Shown: positions 35,294-43,357 of the stretch, one piece after another
How positions within the stretch are numbered: position 1 is the stretch's first letter
Layout: every line of letters starts with the position of its first letter
From: Candidatus Methanodesulfokora washburnensis
Lineage (GTDB): Archaea > Korarchaeota > Korarchaeia > Korarchaeales > Korarchaeaceae
Length of the DNA: 43,363 nt
Direction of reading: 5' to 3'
Assembly (NCBI RefSeq): GCF_003947435.1
Contig: NZ_RCOS01000099.1
Span: 1 to 43,363, forward strand
Notes under the pieces: generated by a model
Database searches by the model: none
What the model saw: only the letters and a program-made list of their open reading frames with translations
What the model was told of the DNA's origin: nothing
Made by a program: the position numbers and the translations under genes

Positions 35294-36442
35294 GTGTATA
35301 TTCAGATTGTGGAAGTTGTTTTAGGAGTCCCCTTCGGATATGAGCCTAATGATGAGCTCAAAAAACTTCTAGAGGACTTCAGGGAAATGATAAACTTCTG
35401 CATAGATTATGCTTATAAAAGAAGGATAACATCTTATGCAAAGCTGAGGAAAGGTGTCTATGAGGAGTGGAAGCAGAGATGGGATTACTCAACCCATTTC
35501 TGCCATTCAGCATGCAAGATAGCTTTAGCTATGCTCAAGAAATACAGGAAGAAACACAGAGAGGGGAAGCCTGAGGCCAAGAAGTTATTCATGCAGTTAG
35601 ATCCCCAGCTCTACAGGTTTTATGGAGATAAGATCAGGATCTCGGTCAGGCCGAGGCAGTTTCTGTTCATAAACCTGAAATTCGGGGAATATCAGAAGAA
35701 GTTTATAGATGCATGGAAAGAGGGGAAGCTTAAGATCGGTGAGGTAACGATAAATGAGGACAAGATAATAATTCCATTTAGAAAAGAAGTGGATCTGCAG
35801 AATCCAAAGGAATGGATAGCGATAGATATAAATGAATCTAACATAACAGCGGTAAGTTCAAATCCCCATGTTTTAAGGGTAGATCATGAGCTAAGAACGA
35901 TCCACACAACCTATTTTATCATCAGGAGAAATATTCAGAAGCTTGTCAGATACAAGCCTAAGACTGCACAGAGGCTGATGAAGAAGTACTCCGACAGGGA
36001 GAAAAGAAGGACAAGGGATCTATGCCACAAAATTTCAAAAAAGATTGTGGATTTTGCCAAACAGCACAACCTAGGAATACTGATGGAGGACTTGAAGGGG
36101 ATAAGAAAACGCATAAAAAGGGGAAGAATGCTGAACAGAAGGTTGCATAACTGGAACTTCAGAATGCTTCAGTTCTATGTTGATTATAAGGCTAAGCTTA
36201 ACGGTCTGCCAGTTATATATGTTAACCCGAGGGGAACTTCAAGCCTGTGCCCGATATGTGGGGGAAGACTAGCTCCGAATGGGCACAGGCTTGTGAGATG
36301 CCTGCGGTGCGGTTATGAAAGTGATAGGGATGTGACCGCAGGCATTAATATGCTCAGGATGAGGGGAGCCCCGTTGCCCCTGAAAGCCATCAATGAGGAT
36401 AGCAACAGATTGCTATCCGAGATGGAACGGGTAGTTATATAA
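35294..36442 (+). CDS. tnpB: TnpB RNA-guided nuclease (IS605 OrfB)
   Basis: TnpB proteins are RuvC-type nucleases guided by an omega RNA from the element's 3' end and are the ancestors of Cas12. The 382 aa protein is full length for the compact family. The three catalytic acids are in place: Asp178 (AIDIN), Glu265 (LMEDL) and Asp346 (SDRDVTAG). The zinc finger has CPIC (319-322) and CLRC (336-339). The HNWNFRMLQFYVDYKA motif before the finger is typical. The start is GTG 35294. The catalytic residues suggest it is active or only recently silenced. Confidence 0.92.
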   Translation: MYIQIVEVVLGVPFGYEPNDELKKLLEDFREMINFCIDYAYKRRITSYAKLRKGVYEEWKQRWDYSTHFCHSACKIALAMLKKYRKKHREGKPEAKKLFMQLDPQLYRFYGDKIRISVRPRQFLFINLKFGEYQKKFIDAWKEGKLKIGEVTINEDKIIIPFRKEVDLQNPKEWIAIDINESNITAVSSNPHVLRVDHELRTIHTTYFIIRRNIQKLVRYKPKTAQRLMKKYSDREKRRTRDLCHKISKKIVDFAKQHNLGILMEDLKGIRKRIKRGRMLNRRLHNWNFRMLQFYVDYKAKLNGLPVIYVNPRGTSSLCPICGGRLAPNGHRLVRCLRCGYESDRDVTAGINMLRMRGAPLPLKAINEDSNRLLSEMERVVI

Positions 36443-36460
36443 CTATCCGACAACGGTTAA
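36398..36460 (+). ncRNA. candidate omega RNA (3' end of TnpB element)
   Basis: Two adjacent hairpins are seen: GATAGCAA-CAGA-TTGCTATC (36398-36417) and GGGTAGTTATATAACTATCC (36430-36449), followed by the conserved right end ACAACGGTTAA. In characterised TnpB systems the guide RNA scaffold overlaps the tnpB 3' end and the guide follows the right end. The second hairpin is preserved, with a G-U to A-U change, in the derivative at 20570-20585. The boundaries are inferred. Confidence 0.45.
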
Positions 36461-36483
36461 ATTTTGCTCGAGATTTTTCTCGT

Positions 36484-36753
36484 ATGCCTGGCATATATGC
36501 GTTGATCAATATATACACAGAGAGCAAAAGCATCGACAAGATATCGAAAAAGCTTCAGGAGATGGAGGAAGTGATAGATCTCTATGAGGTAACTGGAGAC
36601 TATGACTTAGTTGCCCTCGTTAAAACAGAGGATCCAGCTAGCTTCAGAAAGTTCCTCAAGGAGAAGATCCTATCTCTAGAGGGGATAAGAGGAACTAACA
36701 CTGTGGTAATACTCCATACAAGTAAGAGAAACGGGGAGGTAGTAGAGGAATAA
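36484..36753 (+). CDS. stand-alone Lrp/AsnC ligand-binding (RAM) protein
   Basis: The 89 aa protein consists only of the RAM (regulation of amino acid metabolism) domain of Lrp/AsnC regulators (GIYALINIYTES...VIDLYEVTGDYDLVALVKTED). No helix-turn-helix is present. Such single-domain proteins bind amino acids and may pair with full regulators. The start codon lies about 24 bases after a TATA-like ttaaattt made by the right end of the TnpB element. It overlaps the next gene by one base. Confidence 0.85.
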   Translation: MPGIYALINIYTESKSIDKISKKLQEMEEVIDLYEVTGDYDLVALVKTEDPASFRKFLKEKILSLEGIRGTNTVVILHTSKRNGEVVEE

Positions 36754-37175
36754 TGGCAAAAAGGATTTTAGTGCCTTTGTACAGAAAGATAGACTTGGAT
36801 GTATTTTTTCACATGATAATGCCGGTATTATCGGAAAAGGATGAGATAACATTGTTTCATGTAATTCAGGTACCGATAACAACAGCGATGGATAGAGAGC
36901 TCTTCTCAAAGGAGCTTGAGGAGGCGAATAAATGGCTTGAGGAGATGGCAAAGGAGCTCATGGATAAAGGTCTGAATGTTCGGACAAGAGTTGTGATGTC
37001 AAGGGATATAGCTGAGGCAATAGCTAGAGAAGGAGAAGAGGAAAATCATGACGTAATATTCATGCTTAAAAGGAGGAGAAAAAGTTTAAAGAGGATTTTT
37101 CAGAGGAGCATCTCATCCAAGGTATCAGAGCTCTCGAGGAAACCTGTTATAACTTTATTAGTTGATAAAATTTAG
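36753..37175 (+). CDS. universal stress protein-like (UspA fold)
   Basis: The 140 aa protein has the UspA layout: RILVPLYRKIDLD at strand 1, an alpha/beta middle, and SISSKVSELSRKPVITLLVD at the end. The usual ATP-binding G-x2-G-x9-G-S/T pattern is not preserved (MLKRRRKSLKRIFQRSISSKV), so ATP binding is uncertain. It is translationally coupled to the RAM gene (TAATG) and overlaps the convergent TIP49 gene by 4 bases. Confidence 0.72.
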   Translation: MAKRILVPLYRKIDLDVFFHMIMPVLSEKDEITLFHVIQVPITTAMDRELFSKELEEANKWLEEMAKELMDKGLNVRTRVVMSRDIAEAIAREGEEENHDVIFMLKRRRKSLKRIFQRSISSKVSELSRKPVITLLVDKI

Positions 37176-38539
37176 GATAACAACTCGGATTCATACTTCC
37201 TGAGGTGCTCCATTGCCTGTTTTACATCTGTATAGAGCTTTTTCACCTCCTCTACGTCCTCAGGAAGCACCTTATCTCTTGACATCGATCTAGCTCTCAC
37301 TCCAGCCATGCTGAGAAGCTGAACAGCATGTCTAAGGGATGTTTCAGCTCCTATCTTTACAAGAGAATCAAATGCCTCCTTTTCAAGCTCAATTTTCTCT
37401 TCTGCTGCTCTTATTTTCAAAATCTCCCTTATCTCCTCCTCGTTGTATTTATCTGTTGTTATTATGACAAGCCTATCCAAGAGGTCTAGAGGAAGGCCGA
37501 ATGGGGATTTTACATCAGTTCCTCTTATTGTGGTAATCCCTCTATTTGTGGCCATGACTATTATGGGGACAAGTTCTCCCTCCATAGCCCTTGCTAAGAA
37601 GCTCAACGCCTCTATATCCATCATGTGAACGTCATCTATGAATAGCACCCCTGGTATTATCTCAGCTCTTCCCTCCTTCACCCACTCACTGACCTGCTCA
37701 TCAACTGATGCTCTGATCTCCGAACTTATCTCTTTCTCTGCTGAGAAGCCGAAAAGCAGGGAGGCTATGCCCGATCCTCTTCTCCTTGCGAAAAGCTCGT
37801 CTAGATCATATAGAGTCATCGTATATATGAACTCCTTCTCCTTCATCACATCTCCATCCGGCTTTGGAACTGTTTTTTCAGTCTCTATTTCATATAACTC
37901 CTTGCTTGAGCTGGATCTTCCCACTCTAGCCACTCTTCCAGTCTCAGCATCTATCTGTATCACATCGCCCTCTCTAACTCCCAGCTCAACAAGCTGAGCA
38001 GCTACACCTTCCCCGACTTCAAATGTTCTGGATTGCTTCTTCGTCTCCAAGGTTATTCTGGCACTTCTAGGTATCTGATAGTAGGGATTATATGGATTTG
38101 AAGCATATCTAACATCAAGTTTAGTGACCTCCCCCTCGTAGATCTTCCTCATTTCATGCAGCCTAACACCTATTGCCTTTCTCATTGCCTCCATTAGAAC
38201 ATCGGTCTTTCTTCTCTCTGCGCTATATATCTCAGAGCCAGAGAGCACTATGAAGGGGACATCCTCCCCAAGCTCCCTAGCTATTCCCACTGCCAGTGCT
38301 GTTTTTCCAGTTCCAGGTGGTCCTGCAACCAGAACTCCTTTTCCGCTGAGCTTTCCCTCCTTAGCCATCTTCACAACTAGATATGCAGCTTCTCTAGCTC
38401 TTGTCTGTCCCACCATTCCATCAGCAACGAGCTTTGCTCTCAGGTTTTCATCAACTCCTAAGCCTCTTATATGGCTATGAGCTCCAACCCTCTCCAGCCT
38501 CTTGGGTGTGGGTCCTGATATCTCTCTTATCTCGGACAA
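37172..38539 (-). CDS. TIP49/RuvB-like AAA+ ATPase
   Basis: An archaeal homologue of eukaryotic RuvBL1/RuvBL2, hexameric ATPases of chromatin remodelling and RNP assembly complexes. About 455 aa with the family N-terminus (RVGAHSHIRGLGVD), Walker A GPPGTGKT, the OB-fold insertion domain (KLDVRYASNPYNPYYQIPR), Walker B VLFIDDVHMMD, sensor ATNRG and the C-terminal lid. The Walker B glutamate of RuvBL proteins (DEVH) is Asp here. TTG 38539 has GGAGGTG six bases upstream and is preferred; GTG 38548 is an alternative. Its cellular role in archaea is not known. Confidence 0.9.
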   Translation of the reverse strand: MSEIREISGPTPKRLERVGAHSHIRGLGVDENLRAKLVADGMVGQTRAREAAYLVVKMAKEGKLSGKGVLVAGPPGTGKTALAVGIARELGEDVPFIVLSGSEIYSAERRKTDVLMEAMRKAIGVRLHEMRKIYEGEVTKLDVRYASNPYNPYYQIPRSARITLETKKQSRTFEVGEGVAAQLVELGVREGDVIQIDAETGRVARVGRSSSSKELYEIETEKTVPKPDGDVMKEKEFIYTMTLYDLDELFARRRGSGIASLLFGFSAEKEISSEIRASVDEQVSEWVKEGRAEIIPGVLFIDDVHMMDIEALSFLARAMEGELVPIIVMATNRGITTIRGTDVKSPFGLPLDLLDRLVIITTDKYNEEEIREILKIRAAEEKIELEKEAFDSLVKIGAETSLRHAVQLLSMAGVRARSMSRDKVLPEDVEEVKKLYTDVKQAMEHLRKYESELLS

Positions 38540-38646
38540 GATTCCCACCTCCCAAGAGCGATAATCTAACTTATCGAGCGAAAATTTAAGCTTTTCTGTG
38601 AAATAATATATTTAAATTATAATTCCGCTTGCACTTAAACCCTTAC

Positions 38647-40509
38647 TCAGATCTCTCCTAAAGTTATGATCATAATCTTTCCGGGGTATCTCTCGGAGAG
38701 TGCCTCAGGAAGAGCTTCTCCCATTAATCCGAATCTCCTCCTCCTAGTGGAGAAGAGCACTATTACATCTGCTCTATCAAGCTCCTCCCTCAGGTTTTCC
38801 ATTATACTTCCCTCTTTTAATGGATCGACTATTACAATGTTGTATCTAACATAATATCCTTCCTCTTTTAACTTATTCTCAAGCCATCTCAGGCTCTTCA
38901 TGCTTTCCTCTCTATACCTTATGATATCTTCAGCCTTTGCTCTTGGAATCTCAATAAGCATTGAGAAATTCAGTCTAAATCTATTATCTAGAGATTCTAC
39001 TATCTTATCAGCCACTAGATCCAGAGGATCGCCCTCTTTAACTACTATCAAAGCATCAAGGTGAAATCCGCCGGGCAAAATATCCTTTCCTCCTAATTTT
39101 CCCATTATTGGCATTTTCATCATTCTTCTGAAAAGTGCATATAGGGAAATGCCAAACAGAATCCAAGCTACACCCAAAAGTCTAGCACTTGGATGAAAGA
39201 TTACTATTAAGATCCACATTATTAAGGTGGTTATTGTTCCCATAATTCCAGCTAGTGGGTACTCCCTTCTCCTGATTTTTATGGATCCTGGAAGTTTCCA
39301 AGGTCTGTAAGCATCTCTGTCTATGAATCTTAACTTTATCAGAGATATGTTGACCAAAATATAGGACAAGAGCGCCCCAAAAGCATACATTCCTGCAGTC
39401 TGCTCTAATCCTTGAAAGAGACACATTAAGGCTCCCAGCATGCCGAAGGTTATTATTGTCCTCGTTGGAGTTCTGAATCTCCTGTTGACGTGGTAAAACC
39501 ATCCAGGTAACAGCTTAAACTTTCCCATGGAGAAAACAACTCTGGAAACTCCCACTACTCCAGTGTTAGCAGATGCAAGAGTTATTATAAATCCGGTAAA
39601 TGCAGTCACTATGGATAATACCTTCCCTAGAAAAGGTATTTTGGATGCAATAGCTACTAGAGGTTTGTTCATATTGGCCACAAGCTCTTTCCAGCTCATT
39701 AAACCGTTAGCCAATGTGGAAAGTCCTATTGCAAACACAGCAACAGCTAGTATTGAGAATTTTGTCGCCTTGGGGATCCATCTATCCGGTCTCCTTGTCT
39801 CCTCCGCTGCTTGGGCTATGGATTCTATGCCCACATACGACATCATAGCTAGGGTAAGAGCATAAATAAAGTTTTGCAAACTTATATTACAGGAGTTTAC
39901 ATATCCAACATCAAGCAATATAGCTGGATTCCCAATCTGGTATATCTGGGATATAAAACTATTAAAATTAAATGCAAGAGCAAAGCCAAGCAGCAGAATT
40001 GCTCCTTCAAGCACGACATCTGGCATCACGAGTGCTATGTTGAGGGCTGAGCTCTCCCTTATGCCTACTATATTTACAATAATTAGAAATAATACTATGA
40101 AAAAGGCAAAGAGGGAAAGGCCATTTACTCCGCAGAAGCTTATGCTTAACAACTGTGGGAAGAAAAATGACATATATCCAGCAGATGCAAGAGCAAAAAG
40201 AGCTATATCCACGGTATAATCAAAAAGAAGGGCCCATCCCGCTACAAATCCCCAAAAATCGTTGAGAGCTCTCATGGAATATACGTGAGCTCCTCCGGCA
40301 TAAGGGTAGGTGCTTGCTAGCTCTGCGTATGCAAGTCCTGTGAATACATAGGCTATAGCAGCAAAAGCGAATGCTAAGGGAGCTGCCCCCCCTGCATAAA
40401 GGGCAACTACACCCAAGGCTATGTACACATCGGCACCAACATCAGCATATCCCATTGCAAAGGAGCCAAGTAATCCAACTTCTCTCTTTAGGGCAGCTTT
40501 CTTCTCCAT
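38647..40509 (-). CDS. APC amino-acid permease fused to a C-terminal stress-protein-like domain
   Basis: The 620 aa protein has about 12 hydrophobic segments of the amino acid-polyamine-organocation family (VGLLGSFAMGYADVGADVY, then AYAELASTYPYAGGAHVYS near TM2-3), to about residue 450. A cytoplasmic domain of UspA-like fold follows from about 470 (DALIVVKEGDPLDLVADKIV...PGKIMIITLGEI). It imports or exchanges an amino acid or amine; the substrate is unknown. AGGGG precedes the start, 9 bases after the Lrp gene stop, so the regulator probably controls it in response to the same amino acid. Confidence 0.87.
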   Translation of the reverse strand: MEKKAALKREVGLLGSFAMGYADVGADVYIALGVVALYAGGAAPLAFAFAAIAYVFTGLAYAELASTYPYAGGAHVYSMRALNDFWGFVAGWALLFDYTVDIALFALASAGYMSFFFPQLLSISFCGVNGLSLFAFFIVLFLIIVNIVGIRESSALNIALVMPDVVLEGAILLLGFALAFNFNSFISQIYQIGNPAILLDVGYVNSCNISLQNFIYALTLAMMSYVGIESIAQAAEETRRPDRWIPKATKFSILAVAVFAIGLSTLANGLMSWKELVANMNKPLVAIASKIPFLGKVLSIVTAFTGFIITLASANTGVVGVSRVVFSMGKFKLLPGWFYHVNRRFRTPTRTIITFGMLGALMCLFQGLEQTAGMYAFGALLSYILVNISLIKLRFIDRDAYRPWKLPGSIKIRRREYPLAGIMGTITTLIMWILIVIFHPSARLLGVAWILFGISLYALFRRMMKMPIMGKLGGKDILPGGFHLDALIVVKEGDPLDLVADKIVESLDNRFRLNFSMLIEIPRAKAEDIIRYREESMKSLRWLENKLKEEGYYVRYNIVIVDPLKEGSIMENLREELDRADVIVLFSTRRRRFGLMGEALPEALSERYPGKIMIITLGEI

Positions 40510-40518
40510 ACAGGACCC

Positions 40519-40959
40519 CTATTTCCTCACTACATCCAGAACTATTGCAGGGCAAACCCTCTTAACACCTTCAATGGACTCTATCTCCTTTAATATATCG
40601 CTCATCTCCTGATTATCCTTTGCCCATATCTCAACGATGATCATGTGATCGCCCGTGGTAACATAAATCGTATTTATATAGTCTTTCTTCTTTAATATAT
40701 CTATTACCTTGAATATAGATTCAGGCATCGTATCAATTCCTGTGAGGGAGACGGAGTTATACCCTAAAAGAGAGGGATCGATAAGTGCGGTGTATCCTCT
40801 TATTACCCCTCTCTTCTCGAGCTTTGATATCCTCTTTTTCACTGCAACATCGCTTATTCCGACTATCCTTGATATTTCTGTGAGCGGAATTCTTGCATCT
40901 TTTTTGAGCATTTTTAGTATTTCCATGTCCTTCTCATCGATGAAGCGGTCCTTTCTCAT
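40519..40959 (-). CDS. Lrp/AsnC-family transcription regulator
   Basis: The 146 aa protein has the N-terminal helix-turn-helix (EKDMEILKMLKKDARIPLTE, recognition helix around DVAVKKRISKLEKRGVI) and a C-terminal RAM domain (SVSLTGIDTMPE...MIIVEIWAKD). It is typical in length and intact. It sits first in an operon with the amino-acid permease, pointing to feed-forward or autoregulated control of transport. Confidence 0.9.
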   Translation of the reverse strand: MRKDRFIDEKDMEILKMLKKDARIPLTEISRIVGISDVAVKKRISKLEKRGVIRGYTALIDPSLLGYNSVSLTGIDTMPESIFKVIDILKKKDYINTIYVTTGDHMIIVEIWAKDNQEMSDILKEIESIEGVKRVCPAIVLDVVRK

Positions 40960-41093
40960 ATTTTACCCAACAGCAATAGAAGACACTCTTAATAAAATTA
41001 GCAGTGCTTGAGCTACTTGGATACAAATAAAAATAGAAGCCTCTAAATCGAGTTCATGAGCTAAATTTTAATACATCTGAATCGATGTTCCTT

Positions 41094-41705
41094 ATGCTGG
41101 AAAGGCTTGTAGTCGGGCCTCTGAAGACAAATTGCTACATTCTGATGTCCTCGAATGAGGCTGTTGTTATAGATCCCGGATGGGAAGGAGAGAGAATACT
41201 GGGCAAAGTGGGAGATGCAAAACTGAACGCAGTGATCCTGACACATGGACATTTCGATCATGTAATGGCTGCAAATACGCTTAAAAAAGCAAAGAATGCT
41301 AGAATTTTGATTCACAGGAAGGATTTATATTTGCTAAAGTCACTAAGATATCAGTTATCAAGATTTGGAATTGAGGAATATGTAGAGATAGAACCTGATG
41401 GGTTTATAGAGGACGGAGATGAGCTGAGATTGAACGACAGCCCGATAAAAGTGATTCACACCCCCGGTCACACTCCTGGAAGTGTATGCCTTCTCTGGGA
41501 GGGAAAGCTCTTCTCGGGAGATACTCTGTTTAGGGGGGCTTTTGGCAGGGTTGATCTCCCGGGAGGCAGCTATGACGATCTCGTTTTATCCATGAGAAAG
41601 TTGCTCGATTTGCCAAGTGAGACATTGGTTTTTCCCGGTCACGGTGATGGGACCACGATAGGAGCTGAACGGTGCATGATGATGGAAATAATATCAAAAA
41701 AGTAG
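41094..41705 (+). CDS. metallo-beta-lactamase-fold hydrolase (glyoxalase II-like)
   Basis: The protein is about 203 aa with the metal motif HGHFDH, HTPGHTPGS, FSGDTLF and FPGHGDGT, giving a complete two-metal site. The compact size fits archaeal hydroxyacylglutathione-hydrolase-like or persulfide-dioxygenase-like enzymes; the substrate is unclear. ATG 41085 is an alternative; a TATA-like aattttaata about 25 bases upstream favours a leaderless mRNA. It is convergent with the CopG gene, with a small hairpin at the junction. Confidence 0.8.
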   Translation: MLERLVVGPLKTNCYILMSSNEAVVIDPGWEGERILGKVGDAKLNAVILTHGHFDHVMAANTLKKAKNARILIHRKDLYLLKSLRYQLSRFGIEEYVEIEPDGFIEDGDELRLNDSPIKVIHTPGHTPGSVCLLWEGKLFSGDTLFRGAFGRVDLPGGSYDDLVLSMRKLLDLPSETLVFPGHGDGTTIGAERCMMMEIISKK

Positions 41706-41720
41706 GTAGGGTTACCTACC
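41705..41720. terminator. hairpin at convergent gene ends
   Basis: GGTAGG-GTTA-CCTACC is a perfect 6-bp stem with a 4-base loop covering the stop codons of the hydrolase (+) and CopG (-) genes. It could help termination in both directions, though archaeal terminators normally rely on T-tracts, which are weak here. Confidence 0.3.
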
Positions 41721-41915
41721 AGATCTCCTGATAGATACAATCTCTTCTACAGCTTGATCTAGGAGGAATCTTAATCTCTCGGCAAGTTCATTTCTGATCA
41801 TTCCCTTTACAGCTGCCTCTATAGCTTCCGATCTGCTTGAAAATCTCCCCTCCTTTACCAATGCATCTATAGTTGATACAAGCTCGTCGTCCAGTTGTAC
41901 TGCCAACTCAGCCAT
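41712..41915 (-). CDS. CopG/ribbon-helix-helix regulator
   Basis: The 67 aa protein has the ribbon-helix-helix fold (MAELAVQLDDELVSTIDALV, then FSSRSEAIEAAVKGMI), a small DNA-binding dimer, with a short helical tail. The start ATG 41915 is preferred because the TATA box (minus-strand cttaaatat near 41954) puts transcription start near 41928, inside the longer frame from 41939. AAGGCGAG lies upstream of the ATG. No toxin gene is adjacent, so a general regulator is more likely than an antitoxin. Confidence 0.82.
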   Translation of the reverse strand: MAELAVQLDDELVSTIDALVKEGRFSSRSEAIEAAVKGMIRNELAERLRFLLDQAVEEIVSIRRSGR

Positions 41916-41986
41916 TTTCGCTCGCCTTAACCAACCCAAGGAAGCTGAGATATTTAAGCATTAGTATAGCAGCTATATAACTTACG

Positions 41987-43189
41987 TCAACTGTCTAATT
42001 TAATCTCTAGATTAACCCTGAACTCTATTCCTCTTCTGGATGCAAGCTTGATGAACTCATCCGCCTCTATCACCTCTTCGGGATTGTGAACTCCTTTCTC
42101 AATTCTATTATATCCTATCATCTGTGCTGCTATGGAAGCAGGAACTCCAACAGCTAAGGATTGAGCTGAAACTCCCCATTTCTTATTGCTTTTTGTCAGA
42201 GAAATTACCCTACAGATAGCAGATCTTCCACCTTTCAAGCCGTAAGCTGAAACTATTATTGCATCAAAGTCATCCGGAGTTATATCAATTGCCTCTATTT
42301 TTTCGAGGGCTTTTTCTCTAATGAGGTCCCTCATCGTCATCCTTCTTCCCCTATAAAATACCTCCTCCTCGTTTAGAAGACCCATATCTCTAAGCATGCT
42401 GTATTTCATCACTAGCTCGTCAGGAAATGAGAGCTTATAATCAACTAACTTGAGGCCCTTGTTTCTCAGGTACTCCCCTATTGTGTATGTCTCTGGATGC
42501 TCCACATAATAGACTTTTTGCCTTCCCACAGGCTCAGGAAAATCCACTATTTCAACCCCTGAGAGCGCTTCCACCAGGACAATACCATTTTCAGTCCATA
42601 TCTCGACTTTGTCTTCAAATTCATCTGCGATTGTGTCAAAAGAATAAGGAACAGGCAGAGGTATGTTCACCGGTCCGTAATCGGTTAAATCCACCCAGCC
42701 CTCCCTCATTATTATTTTTTCAACATAATCAAGCTCTTCTGCGGCTTTTTTTGCCATTATATTTATCATCCCAGGGCTGCATCCCATACCTATTATTGCG
42801 GTGATTCCCTTGTCCCTGAACTTCTCGTCAAGGTTTTTCTGCATTTTAACAGTCTCTACATCGCTTCCCAGATCCACATAATTGACTTCTGCTTCTAGAC
42901 AAGAATTCATTACCTTGGGTATGTATGTATAAAGTAAGCCATTTATAACAATATCATAATTCTTTATCAAACTGACTAGGTCATCGGAGGATGCATCTAC
43001 ATGCATTGTCTTGATCTCCTTCCTCTTGGTCAGCCTTAACGCTTTTCTGGCAACTTTTTCAGCTCTTTTAATCGAAATATCTGCTATTGCTATCTCCTCC
43101 ACATCGGGACTAAGTCTATCATCTGCCAAATCTAGGGCAGCTGAAGATGAACTTAAGCCTGCTCCGAGAAGTAATACCCTCATTGACAT
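41987..43189 (-). CDS. saccharopine dehydrogenase-like NAD(P) oxidoreductase
   Basis: The 400 aa protein has an N-terminal Rossmann motif (VLLLGAGLSSSSAALDLA) with a following IADIS acidic strand and the saccharopine-dehydrogenase C-terminal domain (GMGCSPGMINIMAKKAAEEL, DYGPVNIPLPVPYSFDT). It catalyses or resembles the reductive condensation or cleavage of saccharopine-type intermediates; archaeal members are often of unproven substrate. ATG 43183 is an alternative start. No lysine biosynthesis genes are nearby. Confidence 0.82.
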   Translation of the reverse strand: MSMRVLLLGAGLSSSSAALDLADDRLSPDVEEIAIADISIKRAEKVARKALRLTKRKEIKTMHVDASSDDLVSLIKNYDIVINGLLYTYIPKVMNSCLEAEVNYVDLGSDVETVKMQKNLDEKFRDKGITAIIGMGCSPGMINIMAKKAAEELDYVEKIIMREGWVDLTDYGPVNIPLPVPYSFDTIADEFEDKVEIWTENGIVLVEALSGVEIVDFPEPVGRQKVYYVEHPETYTIGEYLRNKGLKLVDYKLSFPDELVMKYSMLRDMGLLNEEEVFYRGRRMTMRDLIREKALEKIEAIDITPDDFDAIIVSAYGLKGGRSAICRVISLTKSNKKWGVSAQSLAVGVPASIAAQMIGYNRIEKGVHNPEEVIEADEFIKLASRRGIEFRVNLEIKLDS

Positions 43190-43311
43190 CGCTTACCGTC
43201 TTTAATCATCCCTTAAAAAGTTAATTTTCACAAGCTTTCTCCTTATAAAAATGGATGTCCAGAAAACCCAGTGCTTTAGCTTTGGGATGAATGGCAAAGC
43301 TTAAATACAAA

Positions 43312-43357
43312 CCTCCCTGAAATCAATGGTTCGGATGTTCCGAGCCCGTGAGGGAGG
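43312..43357 (+). other. strong hairpin near window end, possible structured RNA or leader
   Basis: GGTTCGGA-TGT-TCCGAGCC (43328-43346) is an 8-bp stem with one G-T pair, enclosed by CCTCCCT (43312-43318) and AGGGAGG (43351-43357), which can pair outside it. A TATA-like cttaaata at 43300-43307 precedes it. It could be the start of an RNA gene, or AGGGAGG could be a ribosome-binding site for a gene starting beyond the window. The other bases in 43190-43311 show nothing I recognise. Confidence 0.35.

Larger units (their letters stand above)
35249..36460 (+). mobile_element. IS605-family TnpB-only element (IS1341 type)
   Basis: A 1.2-kb element with a single gene, tnpB, and no tnpA in the window. 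The left end (TTCGTCGGCAGTTTCC) and right end (ACAACGGTTAA) are defined by similarity to the two shorter derivatives at 1056-1280 and 20382-20597. No target duplication is seen, as expected for this family. Two perfect hairpins lie near the 3' end (36398-36417 and 36430-36449). It was probably mobilised by a TnpA encoded elsewhere. Confidence 0.82.

Noticed and set aside
41712-41915. CopG gene as antitoxin of a toxin-antitoxin pair
   Set aside because: No small toxin frame is adjacent; the neighbours are a hydrolase and a saccharopine-dehydrogenase-like gene.
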